The translations under genes were made by a program, and so were the position numbers. The notes under the pieces were generated by a model. It was not told the origin of the DNA and made no database searches. It saw nothing but the letters and a program-made list of their open reading frames with translations. DNA of 64,000 nt from Anaerolineales bacterium. Lineage in GTDB: Bacteria; Chloroflexota; Anaerolineae; Anaerolineales; Villigracilaceae. Positions 51,627-61,204 of this stretch are shown here, piece after piece. Every line of letters starts with the position of its first letter. Position 1 is the stretch's first letter. Location: assembly GCA_016744335.1 (NCBI GenBank), contig JADGEO010000002.1, forward strand, positions 62,001-126,000, given 5' to 3'.

Positions 51627-52688
51627 CTATGCCTTTTCTTCAGCTAAGCGTTCGCCAAGAATACCCTGCGGACGGAAAATTAGCACCAAGACTAGCATCG
51701 TAAAAGCAATTACGTCTTTTAACTGATGCGGAGATGGAACGCCCAAACCTTCAAGGAAAAGTGCGGGTCCAACTGATTCGAATACGCCTAAGAGTAACCC
51801 ACCAAGTGCCGCACCAGGAATACTACCAATACCACCTAAAACTGCCGCAGTAAAGGCTTTGATTCCGGGGAAAAATCCCATAAAGTAATGAACTTGTCTA
51901 AATACCAAAGCATAGAGTACGCCTGCGATACCCGCCATTGCCGCACCCATTGTAAAGGTGATAGTGATGGCTCTGTCAACATCAATGCCCATCAAGCGCG
52001 CAACATCTTTGTTTTCTGCGGCGGCTCGAATAGATTTGCCTACTTTTGTTTTTATCACAAAAAGATTTAAGCCAATCAGCATAATAATGGCAACCACAAT
52101 TACAAGAGCCTGCGATTTTAGAATTTCAATCCCAAAAATCGTCATCTTCCCGGCGATACTATCAATAAGCGGAAATGGCTTTACTTCTGAACCATATAAG
52201 CCTCTAAAGTAATACTGCCAGAAAAAAGATGCACCAATTGCTGTAATCAAAGGAACTAAACGAGGAGCACCACGCAAAGGCTTATATGCTACACGTTCAG
52301 TTAATATAGCAACGCCTATAGAAACAAGCATTGTTACAAGGGCGATAATGATTAGCCCAAGAACAGGATTTGCATCTAAGTATCCAGATTCACTCATAGG
52401 GATAGCAATGAAAATGGTAGATGTCATAATGCCTGACATAAAAAATTCGCCATGGGCGAAGTTAATCATGAAAAGTACCCCGTAAACAAGAGTATAACCA
52501 ATGGCAATAAGTGCGTAAAGACTACCTTGAGCAATCCCAGCTACTATTGTATCTGTCCAGGCTTTCGCTGAATAAGGATTGTCCATTAACGTGGCAATTG
52601 TCCCCCAAAGCATGGCAACGATAATTGCCGCACGGAAAAACCACATGACCACACCGAGAATGTCAATTTGTTTAATTCTTTCTGACAT
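51627..52688 (-). CDS. livH: Branched-chain amino acid ABC transporter permease LivH
   Basis: A 353-residue permease. TIVAGIAQGSLYALIAIGYTLVYGVLFMINFAHGEFFM and GIDVDRAITITFTMGAAMAGIAGVLYAL, with AFTAAVLGGIGSIPGAALGGLLLGV, are typical of LivH. The start is the ATG of MSERIKQ at 52688, with AGGAAAA upstream; the extra 27 residues in the track precede that site. One additional helix at the N-terminus (VMWFFRAAIIVAMLWGTIATL) precedes the conserved core. Confidence 0.93.
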   Translation of the reverse strand: MSERIKQIDILGVVMWFFRAAIIVAMLWGTIATLMDNPYSAKAWTDTIVAGIAQGSLYALIAIGYTLVYGVLFMINFAHGEFFMSGIMTSTIFIAIPMSESGYLDANPVLGLIIIALVTMLVSIGVAILTERVAYKPLRGAPRLVPLITAIGASFFWQYYFRGLYGSEVKPFPLIDSIAGKMTIFGIEILKSQALVIVVAIIMLIGLNLFVIKTKVGKSIRAAAENKDVARLMGIDVDRAITITFTMGAAMAGIAGVLYALVFRQVHYFMGFFPGIKAFTAAVLGGIGSIPGAALGGLLLGVFESVGPALFLEGLGVPSPHQLKDVIAFTMLVLVLIFRPQGILGERLAEEKA

Positions 52689-52780
52689 AAGAGTTTTCCT
52701 ATTTTTATAACTTTGTGCAAAAAAGATGGGGTCACTAATAGCGACCTCATCCTTAGGGATAAATATCAAACCTATCAGGA

Positions 52781-52813
52781 AAATCTGGCAGGTCTCAAAG
52801 ACCTGCCAGATTT
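52781..52813 (-). terminator. Stem-loop between livK and livH
   Basis: aaatctggcaggtct / agacctgccagattt, a 15-bp perfect stem with a 3-nt loop. On the minus strand it is followed by TTCCTGATAGG, a poor T-run, so partial termination or mRNA protection is more likely than full termination. That would raise binding-protein levels over the permeases. Confidence 0.6.
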
Positions 52814-52869
52814 GAACTTCACAAGTTATTTGATATTCGTTCCCTAATTAAGACTAACTGATATAAAGC

Positions 52870-54123
52870 TTAGGGCCAGACAACTTCGTATTCGCCAGCG
52901 GTGAGCTGTGAAACGGTGATTTGTGGGTCAGCACAGTCACCATATTCGTCACAAGTCAAAGTGCCAGTAATGCCATCATAACCAGATGTGGCACCTAAAC
53001 AATCGCGCATATCTTGACGGCCGACGTGAAGGTCATCACCATCAACAACGCCAACAGATTCAACACAGTTCAAAATCAGATTGGTTGCATCAAAAGCGTG
53101 AGCATGAAAAACAGAAATAGGCTTGGTGCCATAATCTTCTTCGTATTTTGCCAAGAATTCACTGTAGAGTTCATTTTCAAATCCGAGATCAGGACCAGAG
53201 AAGTACATGCCTTCACCAGCTTCGCCAACTGCTTCAATGGCAGCGGGGGAAATCATGCCATCAGCGGCGGCTAAGATTGTGTCTTCGAGACCAGCAACCT
53301 CTCTAGCCTGCTTGGTCAAGAATCCACCTTCGGCGGTGAAAACGGGGTAATAAATGAATTCAGGTTCGCCAGCGGCAACAGATGTGAGCACAGGGCGCAT
53401 ATCGGTATCACCTTTGTTTACAGCGGTGAATTCAGTAATCTCGCCACCGAGTTCTTTGAAGCTATCAGCAAATACTGCGGCAAGACCTTCGGTATAAGGA
53501 TCGCCATCGTGGATTGCGGCGGCTTTTGTTATGCCCAATTCACTAAAGGCGAAATCAGCCATTGCTTTACCTTGAACTTTGTCATTATGCGCTGTGCGGT
53601 AATAACCAGGGTTCCAAGCTTCATCAGGGCTGGTCAATGAAGGGGAAGTGTTGGAAGGGGAAACCATCACGTAACCAGCTTCAGACATTACTGTGGACAA
53701 AGGGACACCAGCGCCAGAGCAAGAGGTACCAACGATACCGATAATAGTTTGGTCAGAAACAATCTTCTGTCCAGCAGCTTGTCCGCCTTCGGCGGAACAA
53801 CCATCATCTTCAGCTTGAAGTTCAACAGCGTGACCAGCAACATCACCTTTGAAGGCAATAGCAATTTCAACACCATATTGGGAGTCCATGCCAAGATCGG
53901 TATTAGGACCAGAAATAACCAATGCAGAAGCAATGCGAACAGGCTCATCAGCATAATAAGTTACACAGCCAATTTCATCGGTACATTCGAATTCGCCAGC
54001 GGCGGCTTCTTCACCAGCGGCGGCTTCTTCTGCAGGGGCTTCAGGTTCGGGGGAACCACAGGCAGTTAATACCATGCTGGCAATAAGCAACAAGGCTAGT
54101 ACAGCAAATAAACGTTTAGACAT
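52870..54123 (-). CDS. livK: Branched-chain amino acid ABC transporter substrate-binding lipoprotein LivK
   Basis: A 417-residue binding protein. A lipoprotein signal ends at the lipobox MVLTAC (Cys near 22), followed by a low-complexity Glu/Ala spacer (APAEEAAAGEEAAAGE), then a type-I periplasmic-binding fold with PVRIASALVISGPNTDLGMDSQYGVEIA, SCSGAGVPLSTVMSEAGYVMVSPSNTSPSLT and AAIHDGDPYTEGLAAVFADSF. It is the extracellular receptor for the LivHMGF transporter. ATG has AGGAG. A TATAAT lies on the minus strand at 54155-54150. Ligand may be branched-chain amino acids, but this family also carries urea or amides. Confidence 0.93.
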   Translation of the reverse strand: MSKRLFAVLALLLIASMVLTACGSPEPEAPAEEAAAGEEAAAGEFECTDEIGCVTYYADEPVRIASALVISGPNTDLGMDSQYGVEIAIAFKGDVAGHAVELQAEDDGCSAEGGQAAGQKIVSDQTIIGIVGTSCSGAGVPLSTVMSEAGYVMVSPSNTSPSLTSPDEAWNPGYYRTAHNDKVQGKAMADFAFSELGITKAAAIHDGDPYTEGLAAVFADSFKELGGEITEFTAVNKGDTDMRPVLTSVAAGEPEFIYYPVFTAEGGFLTKQAREVAGLEDTILAAADGMISPAAIEAVGEAGEGMYFSGPDLGFENELYSEFLAKYEEDYGTKPISVFHAHAFDATNLILNCVESVGVVDGDDLHVGRQDMRDCLGATSGYDGITGTLTCDEYGDCADPQITVSQLTAGEYEVVWP

Positions 54124-54343
54124 TTTTTCTCCTTCTTTCTATATGTTGTATTATAAAATACCCGAGTAATCGGGGGTGAAAATACTAGGCAGACAACGCC
54201 AACAAAGCTGTCCTAACCACCTCCTTTATATATAGCTTTTTGGGTAACACTAAATAAAACTAACACAAAAGACACTCATAAGTTATATAGAGCATCAATA
54301 ATAGTTATAAAATTTAATAGGGGAAAACAGGTTTTATAGAAAG
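54124..54343. other. Region upstream of livK
   Basis: A 220-bp gap with no gene. The minus strand has TATAAT at 54155-54150, about 27 nt before the livK ATG, a likely -10. No operator was recognised. Confidence 0.45.
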
Positions 54344-54820
54344 TTACTTCTCTAACGGCGTATATAAAACCTGGTCACGAATACGCAAATCTGTATTTCT
54401 AATTTTCATTGCCAAATCAGCAGAAAGGTTATACATTAATCTATAGCCCAACTGTGGATAAGTCTCACATAACATCAATAGACGGTCGCGAGGAATAACA
54501 ACCAAGCGGGTGTCTTTTTCTCCGGCACTTGCTGATGCAGAACGTAAACCTTCATCGACCAAGGCTACTTCGCCAAAAGACTGACCGCGGCGCAAAACAG
54601 CTACGACTGTCCCCTTTTTACCTGCAGATGAATTAATTAAGATATTTACTTCACCACTTGCAATTATATATAGCTCTTTACTGTCACTATTTTCTTCAAA
54701 AACCATATCCCCCTTAGACAAAACTTCATCACGACATAAATTTGCCACCAACTCCAGCTGAGTTGGGGTAAACTGATAAAAAATATCGCTTTGTTTAAGC
54801 GTACTAACAAATGAACTCAT
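54344..54820 (-). CDS. Stand-alone cyclic-nucleotide-binding (Crp-like) domain protein
   Basis: A 158-residue protein that is a single cNMP-binding beta-roll: LSKGDMVFEENSDSKELYIIASGEVNILI, then GQSFGEVALVDEGLRSASASAGEKDTRLVVIPRD, with a C-terminal helix. The HTH of Crp/Fnr proteins is absent. The phosphate-binding Arg/Ser pair is present in form (RSASA). Such single-domain proteins may act as regulatory subunits. The gene is 220 bp upstream of livK on the same strand, and whether they are linked is unclear. AGAGG lies before the ATG. Confidence 0.82.
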   Translation of the reverse strand: MSSFVSTLKQSDIFYQFTPTQLELVANLCRDEVLSKGDMVFEENSDSKELYIIASGEVNILINSSAGKKGTVVAVLRRGQSFGEVALVDEGLRSASASAGEKDTRLVVIPRDRLLMLCETYPQLGYRLMYNLSADLAMKIRNTDLRIRDQVLYTPLEK

Positions 54821-55129
54821 TTTGCCTCTGGGATTTTAATTAACCCGCAGTGTAGCATATTTATAGAATGTGTGCAACTAAAAAATAAGATTTAGCAGGA
54901 CAAACGCACTTTGAAAGAGCTTGCTACCGTAAAAAAACGCCTGTCGTTTGTAAACAGAAGTGCGTTATTTTCTGCACAAAAGCCAAAGGAAAGGCACTCA
55001 AGTTAAGGTCATGCTGGGTGCATTTCTTATCACAATATTTCACTTTTGTAATTTGAAAATCAAATCCTTTTTTGCAGAAGGATGATACAATCCAGCGTCA
55101 AAAAAACATCTGCTATATAGGAGTATCTT
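54821..55129. repeat. Intergenic region with inverted copy of the block A family
   Basis: About 310 bp without a gene. On the minus strand 54990-55020 reads gcacccagcatgaccttaac then ttgagtgcc, which is block A. A hairpin-like sequence (acgcactttg ... cagaagtgcgt) also occurs. The last 30 bp carry the upstream region of the TPR lipoprotein gene. Confidence 0.5.
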
Positions 55130-56467
55130 ATGAAGAAATCAATCCCCTTTTTATTCGTTTTTATAACACTGGCGTTGTTAGTACAAGCCTGTGGAAGTCC
55201 AAACACACCAACGCCCAAGCTAACAGACATACCTGAAGCTAGTTCTGCACAAGAAGATACGGATATGGCTGAGGGAAACAATGACACAGAACTGCCAAAT
55301 ACAATTGACGAGTATTTAGCCATGCTCGAAACAGACCCAGACAATGCTAATACTCATCTTCTTTTAGGAAAAGCCTACCAAAAAAAAGAGATGATAGATG
55401 AGGCAGTGGCAGAGTATAAAGAAGTAAAACGCCTCGCTGAACTTGATCCTTCTATTGATATCACTATCCCCTCTATTGCTCAACTTTATTACGATAGCGG
55501 AGACTATGAAAAAGCAATTCCTGAATATATAGAAGTAATTAAAGAAAACCCCGATACTCTTGAAGAGTATATTCCTTTGGGATTCTGCTATTACCAACTA
55601 GGAAAGTATGAAGAAGCCGCCGAACAATACGAGAAACTTTTAGAACAAGACCCCGATTATCCAATTGCTTTATTTGGTTTGGGGAGTATTTATTATTATA
55701 AATTGGGCGAATTCGAAAAAGCATTGCCTTTACTTCAACATTTTTTAGAAGTTGAACCTAAAACAAAATATAGGGAAGAAGCAGAGACTATGATCGCTGA
55801 TATTACAGGCGTAAAAGTCTTCGAATTTGAGGGAGAGACTAACGCAGGTATTCTTCTTAAAGCCGATACATTAAACAGTATCCTCGCTTCACTTAATTGT
55901 GATTCTGCATCCGAAGTGAAAAGTAAAATAACCTTCTCAGAACCTGAAGATGGTACCGAAGGACAAATTTGGGGAGAAGAAGAATGGCTAATTAAAGCCT
56001 GTGATGAAACAAAACTTTTTGCTATCACCTTTACCGCTGATGGTGAAGGAGGCACTTTCTTTGATACAAAAGAAATAGATATTGCCACAGACACCACTGG
56101 CTTGACTGTAGAAGAGCATCTTGATTTAGCGCAAGAGTATTACACTGAAGGAGAAACGGATAAAGAAATAGAAGAATATCTTGCCGTTCTTGAAATGGAG
56201 CCTGATAATGTACAAGCTCTTGCCTTTTTAGGATTAACCTATCACCTTGAAAAAAACAGAACAGAAGATGGCATAGCCAACCTCAGAAGAGCCTTAGCCC
56301 TAAGCCCAAATAACGCCTCTGCATTGATGTATTTAGGCTTTATTTATTATGATATTGAAAAGTATACAATGGCAATTCCGTTGTTTGAAAAGTTCTTAGA
56401 CCTTCACCCAGACCATGAATTTAAAAACATGGTTGCAGAAATGCTAAACGAAGCAAAAACGCCTTAA
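55130..56467 (+). CDS. TPR-repeat lipoprotein
   Basis: A 445-residue secreted lipoprotein. The signal ends in LLVQAC (Cys near 21), followed by a Thr/Pro spacer. There are two blocks of TPRs: about 45-215 (AVAEYKEVKRLAELDPSI; YEKAIPEYIEVIKENPDTLEEYIPLGFCYYQLGKY) and about 335-440 (EEYLAVLEMEPDNVQALAFLGLTYHLEK). A non-repeat domain of about 110 residues lies between them. It likely acts as a protein-interaction scaffold at the outer face of the membrane; the partner is unknown. The downstream gene is ftsK, 290 bp away. Confidence 0.85.
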   Translation: MKKSIPFLFVFITLALLVQACGSPNTPTPKLTDIPEASSAQEDTDMAEGNNDTELPNTIDEYLAMLETDPDNANTHLLLGKAYQKKEMIDEAVAEYKEVKRLAELDPSIDITIPSIAQLYYDSGDYEKAIPEYIEVIKENPDTLEEYIPLGFCYYQLGKYEEAAEQYEKLLEQDPDYPIALFGLGSIYYYKLGEFEKALPLLQHFLEVEPKTKYREEAETMIADITGVKVFEFEGETNAGILLKADTLNSILASLNCDSASEVKSKITFSEPEDGTEGQIWGEEEWLIKACDETKLFAITFTADGEGGTFFDTKEIDIATDTTGLTVEEHLDLAQEYYTEGETDKEIEEYLAVLEMEPDNVQALAFLGLTYHLEKNRTEDGIANLRRALALSPNNASALMYLGFIYYDIEKYTMAIPLFEKFLDLHPDHEFKNMVAEMLNEAKTP

Positions 56468-56521
56468 GAAAGTGCCTTAAGGGAGCGCCTTTAAAAAATG
56501 CACAGACCATTTGTGCTATAC

Positions 56522-56634
56522 TAGACATCTTGCATAAGTGCTCTAGCCGCCGTCCTCGGCGGCGTGTTTTAGAGAAGCCTGCGCCGAGGACGGCGCAGGG
56601 AGCGTAGAGAAAACAGGCTTTTGCAAGAGGTCTA
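56522..56634. mobile_element. MITE-like element, copy 2 (113 bp, inverted relative to copy 1)
   Basis: Ends tagacatcttgcataagt and gcaagaggtcta are terminal inverted repeats bordered by TA. Its reverse complement matches copy 1 at 7809-7900, with an additional palindromic segment (ctgcgccgtcctcggcgcag). No ORF. It lies in the 287-bp gap before ftsK; the rest of that gap shows no other feature. Confidence 0.75.
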
Positions 56635-56754
56635 CTCTAAACTGTACAATTTCTTTGAGATAAAGTTAAAAACTTTATGCTTTCTTCGTGGCACTCGCAT
56701 TTAAACCTGCTTATTTTTCACTTCAAGAATTAAAGGGCTAAAGAAGAATAAATC

Positions 56755-58965
56755 ATGGCAAAGAAAAAAACGCCTAAGAAAAAAAAAGAAGAACCTAAGC
56801 AAGAAAATATCTGGCAACGTATTTCGGTTAACCGCCGCCTAGATTTTCTTGGAACAATACTGGCGTTCTTAGGCATCCTCACCTTCCTTAGTCTCGCAAC
56901 AGGCACAAATGGCTCCGTCACCGATAGATGGGTCACATTCCTAACGAGCGCATTTGGTTGGGGAAAATGGGCTTTTCCTATCGGGCTTATTCTTATTGGC
57001 GTTTGGTTAGCCGCTCGCAATCAAGAGAGCATTCCCCACATTTCAATTGAGCGCATAACGGGCATTATCTTACTCTTTTTGGGGCTTTTAGTCATACTGC
57101 AACTTGCCTTAGTAGACCCTTTATATAATGTACAATTTGACGAAGCGCGGATAGGCGGCGGTTATCTCGGGGCACTCTTTATACGTACACTAAGCAATAA
57201 TTTAGGGGGACTAGGCGCAACGGTCGTGTTTTTGGCTTGGTTGCTGATTGCCCTAACTTTAGTGCTAGACATGAGCATCAGCGAGTTCTTCCACACCATC
57301 AGCCCTCCCTTTATAATTATTTATCAAATTTGGCGAGAGCGCATTGAAGAAATACGCGCCAGAAGAATCCCAGAAAAAGAAATGCCACCCGTAAAAATGG
57401 ATGGCTATACCCCAGCCAACGAAAACCCCGCATCAACACCACAAGTTCAGATAGGCGTTTCTGCAAAAGAAGAAATCGAATGGTTTCTACCACCTATTAC
57501 CGAGATTCTTGACCCCGGCTTTGCCCCTTCGATTAATGACGAATACGTTGAAGGACGCGCCATTCTCATAGAAGAAACCCTCGAATCATTTGGTGCCCCC
57601 GTAGAAGTCGTAGAAATCAATCGAGGACCCACCATCACACAATTTGGCGTAGAGCCAGGGTTTATTCCATCTCGTAAAGGCAAAAAAACACGTGTTCGGG
57701 TTAATAAAATCACTTCATTATCAGATGATTTGGCATTAGCACTAGCCGCTTCACAGATTCGTATTCAAGCCCCTGTACCGGGGAAGGGATATATAGGCAT
57801 CGAAGTCCCCAATGCAGAAATGGCCTTAGTTGCTTTGCGCGATATTCTCGAAAGTGACCTCTTCAAAGACAAGAAAACGCCTTTAGGCTTTGCCCTCGGG
57901 CGTGACGTAGCTGGCCATCCGAAAATCGCAGATTTGACAGCAATGCCACACTTACTCATAGCGGGAACAACGGGTTCAGGTAAATCTGTTTGTGTTAATG
58001 CCATTTTGACCTCTATGCTCCTCTATAATACCCCCGATGATTTACGCTTGGTTCTCGTCGACCCCAAACGTGTTGAATTAACGGGTTATAACGGTATTCC
58101 ACATCTTCTTGCACCTGTAGTGGTTGAAACCGAGCTGGTTGTCGGCGCACTACAATGGATGACAAGAGAAATGGACAAACGCTATCATGCCTTTTCTCAA
58201 ACAGGTAAGCGCAATATCACCGACTATAACAAATATATAGAAGAGCGGGGCGGCAAAAAACTCCCCTTCATTGTCATCGTGATTGACGAGTTAGCCGACC
58301 TGATGATGATTGCCCCCGATGAAACCGAAAAAACGATTACACGGCTGGCGCAATTAGCGCGTGCTACGGGCATCCACATGATTCTTGCCACTCAGCGTCC
58401 CAGCACCGATGTAGTTACGGGGCTAATCAAAGCCAACTTCCCTGCACGCATTGCCTTTGCTGTTGCATCGGGCATAGATAGCCGTGTAATTCTCGACCAA
58501 ACTGGCGCAGAGCGGCTACTTGGTAGTGGTGATATGCTCTACCAAGCCCCCGATGCGCCCGCCGCGTCCCGCTTGCAAGGCGTCTTTATTTCAGATACAG
58601 AAACAGACCGTTTGGTTGAATTTTGGCGAATGCAAGTGGGGTATTCTACAGATACGCAAAGTGCTTCTGGCGCACCAACAGAAGGCCTACCCAACGGCGT
58701 ACCGCTTAAACAAGTAGAAATGTTTGACGATGAGATGGCAGAGAAAATTGACCCGCTCTACGATGAATCTATCGATCTCGTTCGCCGACAAGGGCGCGCT
58801 TCTGTTTCTATGCTTCAAAGAAAACTGCGCATTGGTTATACACGCGCCTCCCGTCTCGTTGACGAAATGGAGAGGCAGGGTATTGTTTCTGAACCAATGG
58901 GCGGAACGGGCGTGCGAGATGTGCTAGATTACGGAAAAGCGGGTCCACCCGCGGATGGAAGATAG
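56755..58965 (+). CDS. ftsK: FtsK/SpoIIIE-family DNA translocase
   Basis: A 736-residue translocase that clears chromosomal DNA from the closing septum. Four N-terminal membrane helices (about 25-180) are followed by a short linker, the alpha/beta motor with Walker A IAGTTGSGKSVCVNAI and Walker B FIVIVIDELADLMM, LAQLARATGIHMILATQRPSTDVVTGLIKANFPARIAF, GSGDML, and a C-terminal gamma winged helix (VRRQGRASVSMLQRKLRIGYTRASRLVDEME). The linker is much shorter than in E. coli FtsK, closer to SpoIIIE. The ribosome site is weak. No downstream co-transcribed gene is evident. Confidence 0.95.
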   Translation: MAKKKTPKKKKEEPKQENIWQRISVNRRLDFLGTILAFLGILTFLSLATGTNGSVTDRWVTFLTSAFGWGKWAFPIGLILIGVWLAARNQESIPHISIERITGIILLFLGLLVILQLALVDPLYNVQFDEARIGGGYLGALFIRTLSNNLGGLGATVVFLAWLLIALTLVLDMSISEFFHTISPPFIIIYQIWRERIEEIRARRIPEKEMPPVKMDGYTPANENPASTPQVQIGVSAKEEIEWFLPPITEILDPGFAPSINDEYVEGRAILIEETLESFGAPVEVVEINRGPTITQFGVEPGFIPSRKGKKTRVRVNKITSLSDDLALALAASQIRIQAPVPGKGYIGIEVPNAEMALVALRDILESDLFKDKKTPLGFALGRDVAGHPKIADLTAMPHLLIAGTTGSGKSVCVNAILTSMLLYNTPDDLRLVLVDPKRVELTGYNGIPHLLAPVVVETELVVGALQWMTREMDKRYHAFSQTGKRNITDYNKYIEERGGKKLPFIVIVIDELADLMMIAPDETEKTITRLAQLARATGIHMILATQRPSTDVVTGLIKANFPARIAFAVASGIDSRVILDQTGAERLLGSGDMLYQAPDAPAASRLQGVFISDTETDRLVEFWRMQVGYSTDTQSASGAPTEGLPNGVPLKQVEMFDDEMAEKIDPLYDESIDLVRRQGRASVSMLQRKLRIGYTRASRLVDEMERQGIVSEPMGGTGVRDVLDYGKAGPPADGR

Positions 58966-59059
58966 TTCACGCCACGCACCCAGCCTTTTTACCTGCACCC
59001 AAGCCCAAAACACGCGCGTCGCGGGGTGTCATCCAACTATCCCAAAACTCTCACGAAAT
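58966..59059. repeat. Intergenic repeat family copy with block B
   Basis: Contains cacccaagcccaaaacacgc followed by gcgtcgcggggtgtcatcc, the best match to block B of the copy at 26480. The track ORF of 385 residues starts inside it; the hydrolase start is placed downstream of it. Confidence 0.6.
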
Positions 59060-60112
59060 ATGAAACGCTGGCTTATTTTATTCATCTTCACACTCACAGC
59101 CTGTACGCCCGCGCAAACCCCCATCCCAGAAATTGCAGAAATCCCCACTATTACCCGCACTCCTTTTCAACCTGCGCCTGCAACAGAGACATTTACGCCG
59201 CACCCACTTCCCACCGCAACCGCTTCGCCGAGCAATACGCCAGACCCATATTTGCCATATACAATTGAAAATATGCGTGCCCGAAATTATGGCGGTGGCG
59301 TTATTCAAATTCTTGAAAAACTAGAAGAATCGGGGTCTTTTACTCGCTATAAAGTTCTCTACTTAAGCGATGGTTTGAAGATTTATGGCTTTATGAATGT
59401 GCCCAAAGGAGAGGGCGTTTTCCCTGTTATTATCGCCATTCATGGATATTCTGACCCCAATAATTATCAACTTACCCCTTACTCGACCTCTGCCGCCGAT
59501 GATTTAAGCAACGCCGGCTATCTTGTTATTCACCCTAATCTGCGCGGTTACGGCGAATCAGATAATGGGGATTTTCTCTATAGAGCCGGCTTGGCTGTAG
59601 ATATTCTCAACTTAATTGCCATTCTAAAAGAAGAGGGAATCAAAGTTGGGGGCATAGAAAAAAGCAAAACCGACCGCATAGGCATTTGGAGCCATAGCAT
59701 GGGCGGAGAAATTGCTTTACGCGTTATCGCCGTTAGCGATGACATCAAAGCCACCATGCTTTACGCCCCCATGACGGGAGATATTATCAAAAATGCTCAA
59801 ACTTATCAAAAAATAGTCGCTCACCCCATATTTCAAAAAGAACTCGAAACCCCCGCTCATCTCATTGCCGCAATCTCCCCCCTTTACCATTATTATCATG
59901 TCACTTCTGCCATTCATCTTTATCATGGCACAGCCGATGCGCTTATTCCCGTTCAATATAGTCAAGAAACCTGCCTAGCACTCACCAGTCTTGGCAAAGA
60001 AATCGACTGCACCTTTTACGAGGGTGCCGCACATACTTTCAATAACAACTACACCGCCCAATTTGAATATAGCTTTTATAATTTCTTTGAAACGCACCTC
60101 AAAAACCCCTAA
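59060..60112 (+). CDS. Alpha/beta-hydrolase lipoprotein (prolyl-oligopeptidase/dienelactone-hydrolase-like)
   Basis: A 350-residue protein. MKRWLILFIFTLTAC is a compact lipoprotein signal, which fixes the start at 59060 rather than 58955. After a Thr/Pro spacer comes an alpha/beta-hydrolase fold with VIIAIHGYSDPNNY (oxyanion), NLRGYGESD, the nucleophile elbow GIWSHSMGGEIAL, LYHGTADALIPVQYSQ (Asp) and EGAAHTFNNNY (His). It may be a secreted peptidase or esterase. Substrate unknown. Confidence 0.84.
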   Translation: MKRWLILFIFTLTACTPAQTPIPEIAEIPTITRTPFQPAPATETFTPHPLPTATASPSNTPDPYLPYTIENMRARNYGGGVIQILEKLEESGSFTRYKVLYLSDGLKIYGFMNVPKGEGVFPVIIAIHGYSDPNNYQLTPYSTSAADDLSNAGYLVIHPNLRGYGESDNGDFLYRAGLAVDILNLIAILKEEGIKVGGIEKSKTDRIGIWSHSMGGEIALRVIAVSDDIKATMLYAPMTGDIIKNAQTYQKIVAHPIFQKELETPAHLIAAISPLYHYYHVTSAIHLYHGTADALIPVQYSQETCLALTSLGKEIDCTFYEGAAHTFNNNYTAQFEYSFYNFFETHLKNP

Positions 60113-60114
60113 GG

Positions 60115-60120
60115 TATAAT
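60115..60120 (+). promoter_or_regulatory. -10 box directly before the HAD gene ATG (leaderless-type promoter)
   Basis: TATAAT is followed by CTGCCCC and ATG, a 7-nt gap, with no ribosome site. The box overlaps the end of the previous gene's stop region. Confidence 0.6.
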
Positions 60121-60127
60121 CTGCCCC

Positions 60128-60763
60128 ATGACTTACACAACCATCTTCTTCGACCTAGACGACACCCTCTACCCTCACGAAAGCGGACTTTGGCAAGGCA
60201 TAAAAGACCGCATTAGTCTCTATATGCACGATGAACTGGGATTATCTTGGGATGAGATCCCCACCCACCGCGAAAAATACTTCCTCAATTACGGGACAAC
60301 ACTCCGCGGGATTCAAGCAAACTTTTCGGTGGATGAAAACGCGTATCACGCCTACGTGCATCAACTGCCATTGGATGAATATATCGCCCCTGACCCAAAC
60401 TTGATAGCCCTCCTTGAGCATCTTCCTCAAAAGAAGTACATCTTCACCAGCGCAGATGCAAAGCACGCGCAGCGCGTGCTGGCACATTTAGAAATTAGCC
60501 AATACTTCGAGAAAATTCTCGATATTTACGCCATTGCCCCCTACGCAAAACCCCAACCCGAAGCCTTTGCGCGTGCGCTAGAAATTGTCGGTGAAAGCGA
60601 TTTCTCTTCCTGCGTGATGATAGACGACCTCCCTCGCACTACTCACGCCGCAAAAGATTTTGGTCTCTTTAGCATCCTAAAAGGCAATAAAGGCAACGCC
60701 GATGATGCCGATGCGAGATTAGAAAACTGGGATGACCTCCCAAATTTACTTGGTATTACTTAA
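60128..60763 (+). CDS. HAD-family hydrolase, pyrimidine 5'-nucleotidase (Sdt1/YjjG-like) type
   Basis: A 211-residue HAD phosphatase. Motif I FFDLDDTLYP, motif II YIFTSADAKHA, motif III near KPQPEAF and motif IV SCVMIDDLPRTTHAAKDFG are all present with the expected Asp, Ser/Thr, Lys and Asp residues. The cap and LDDTLYP motif point to the pyrimidine 5'-nucleotidase subgroup that dephosphorylates UMP/CMP or similar small phosphates. Probably monocistronic from the TATAAT just upstream. Confidence 0.88.
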   Translation: MTYTTIFFDLDDTLYPHESGLWQGIKDRISLYMHDELGLSWDEIPTHREKYFLNYGTTLRGIQANFSVDENAYHAYVHQLPLDEYIAPDPNLIALLEHLPQKKYIFTSADAKHAQRVLAHLEISQYFEKILDIYAIAPYAKPQPEAFARALEIVGESDFSSCVMIDDLPRTTHAAKDFGLFSILKGNKGNADDADARLENWDDLPNLLGIT

Positions 60764-60885
60764 ACCTAAATTCAACAATTATGAAACTCGGCTTTTCCTT
60801 TTCTGCCAAGAATTTTTTCGTTAGTTCTCACAGAAGCACTTTATTCTAACGATAAAAAACCAAATTTCTATTTCAGAGATCTCTT

Positions 60886-61107
60886 ATGAACCCCTATCTT
60901 GTTATCCTGCTTATTATTGCTATTATTGTCTTTTCAAACCTCATCATGTTTGCCGCGGTGCGTGGCTCAAGCGGTGTAAAATTTGAATGGTTTAAAACCA
61001 CCAAAACAACCCTTAGCCAACCCTATCAAAAAGAGGGAGAACAACTCAACGAATTGCGCCAACGTATTGATGATTTAGACGGACAGTCTGAAAAAACTGA
61101 TATTTAA
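60886..61107 (+). CDS. Small single-pass membrane protein of unknown function
   Basis: A 73-residue protein with one N-terminal membrane helix (about 3-24) and a polar tail ending in a predicted short coiled coil (GEQLNELRQRIDDLDGQ). I do not recognise the family. No strong Shine-Dalgarno precedes it, but there is no competing ORF. The S41 protease gene follows by 97 bp on the same strand. Confidence 0.55.
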   Translation: MNPYLVILLIIAIIVFSNLIMFAAVRGSSGVKFEWFKTTKTTLSQPYQKEGEQLNELRQRIDDLDGQSEKTDI

Positions 61108-61204
61108 GCGCATATATTCCTCATATACTTATTTCACAAATTTCTAATTATCGCGTGATAAGCTAAAAAGAAAAAAGACCCAAAATAAAATACGGAGTTA
61201 ATTT

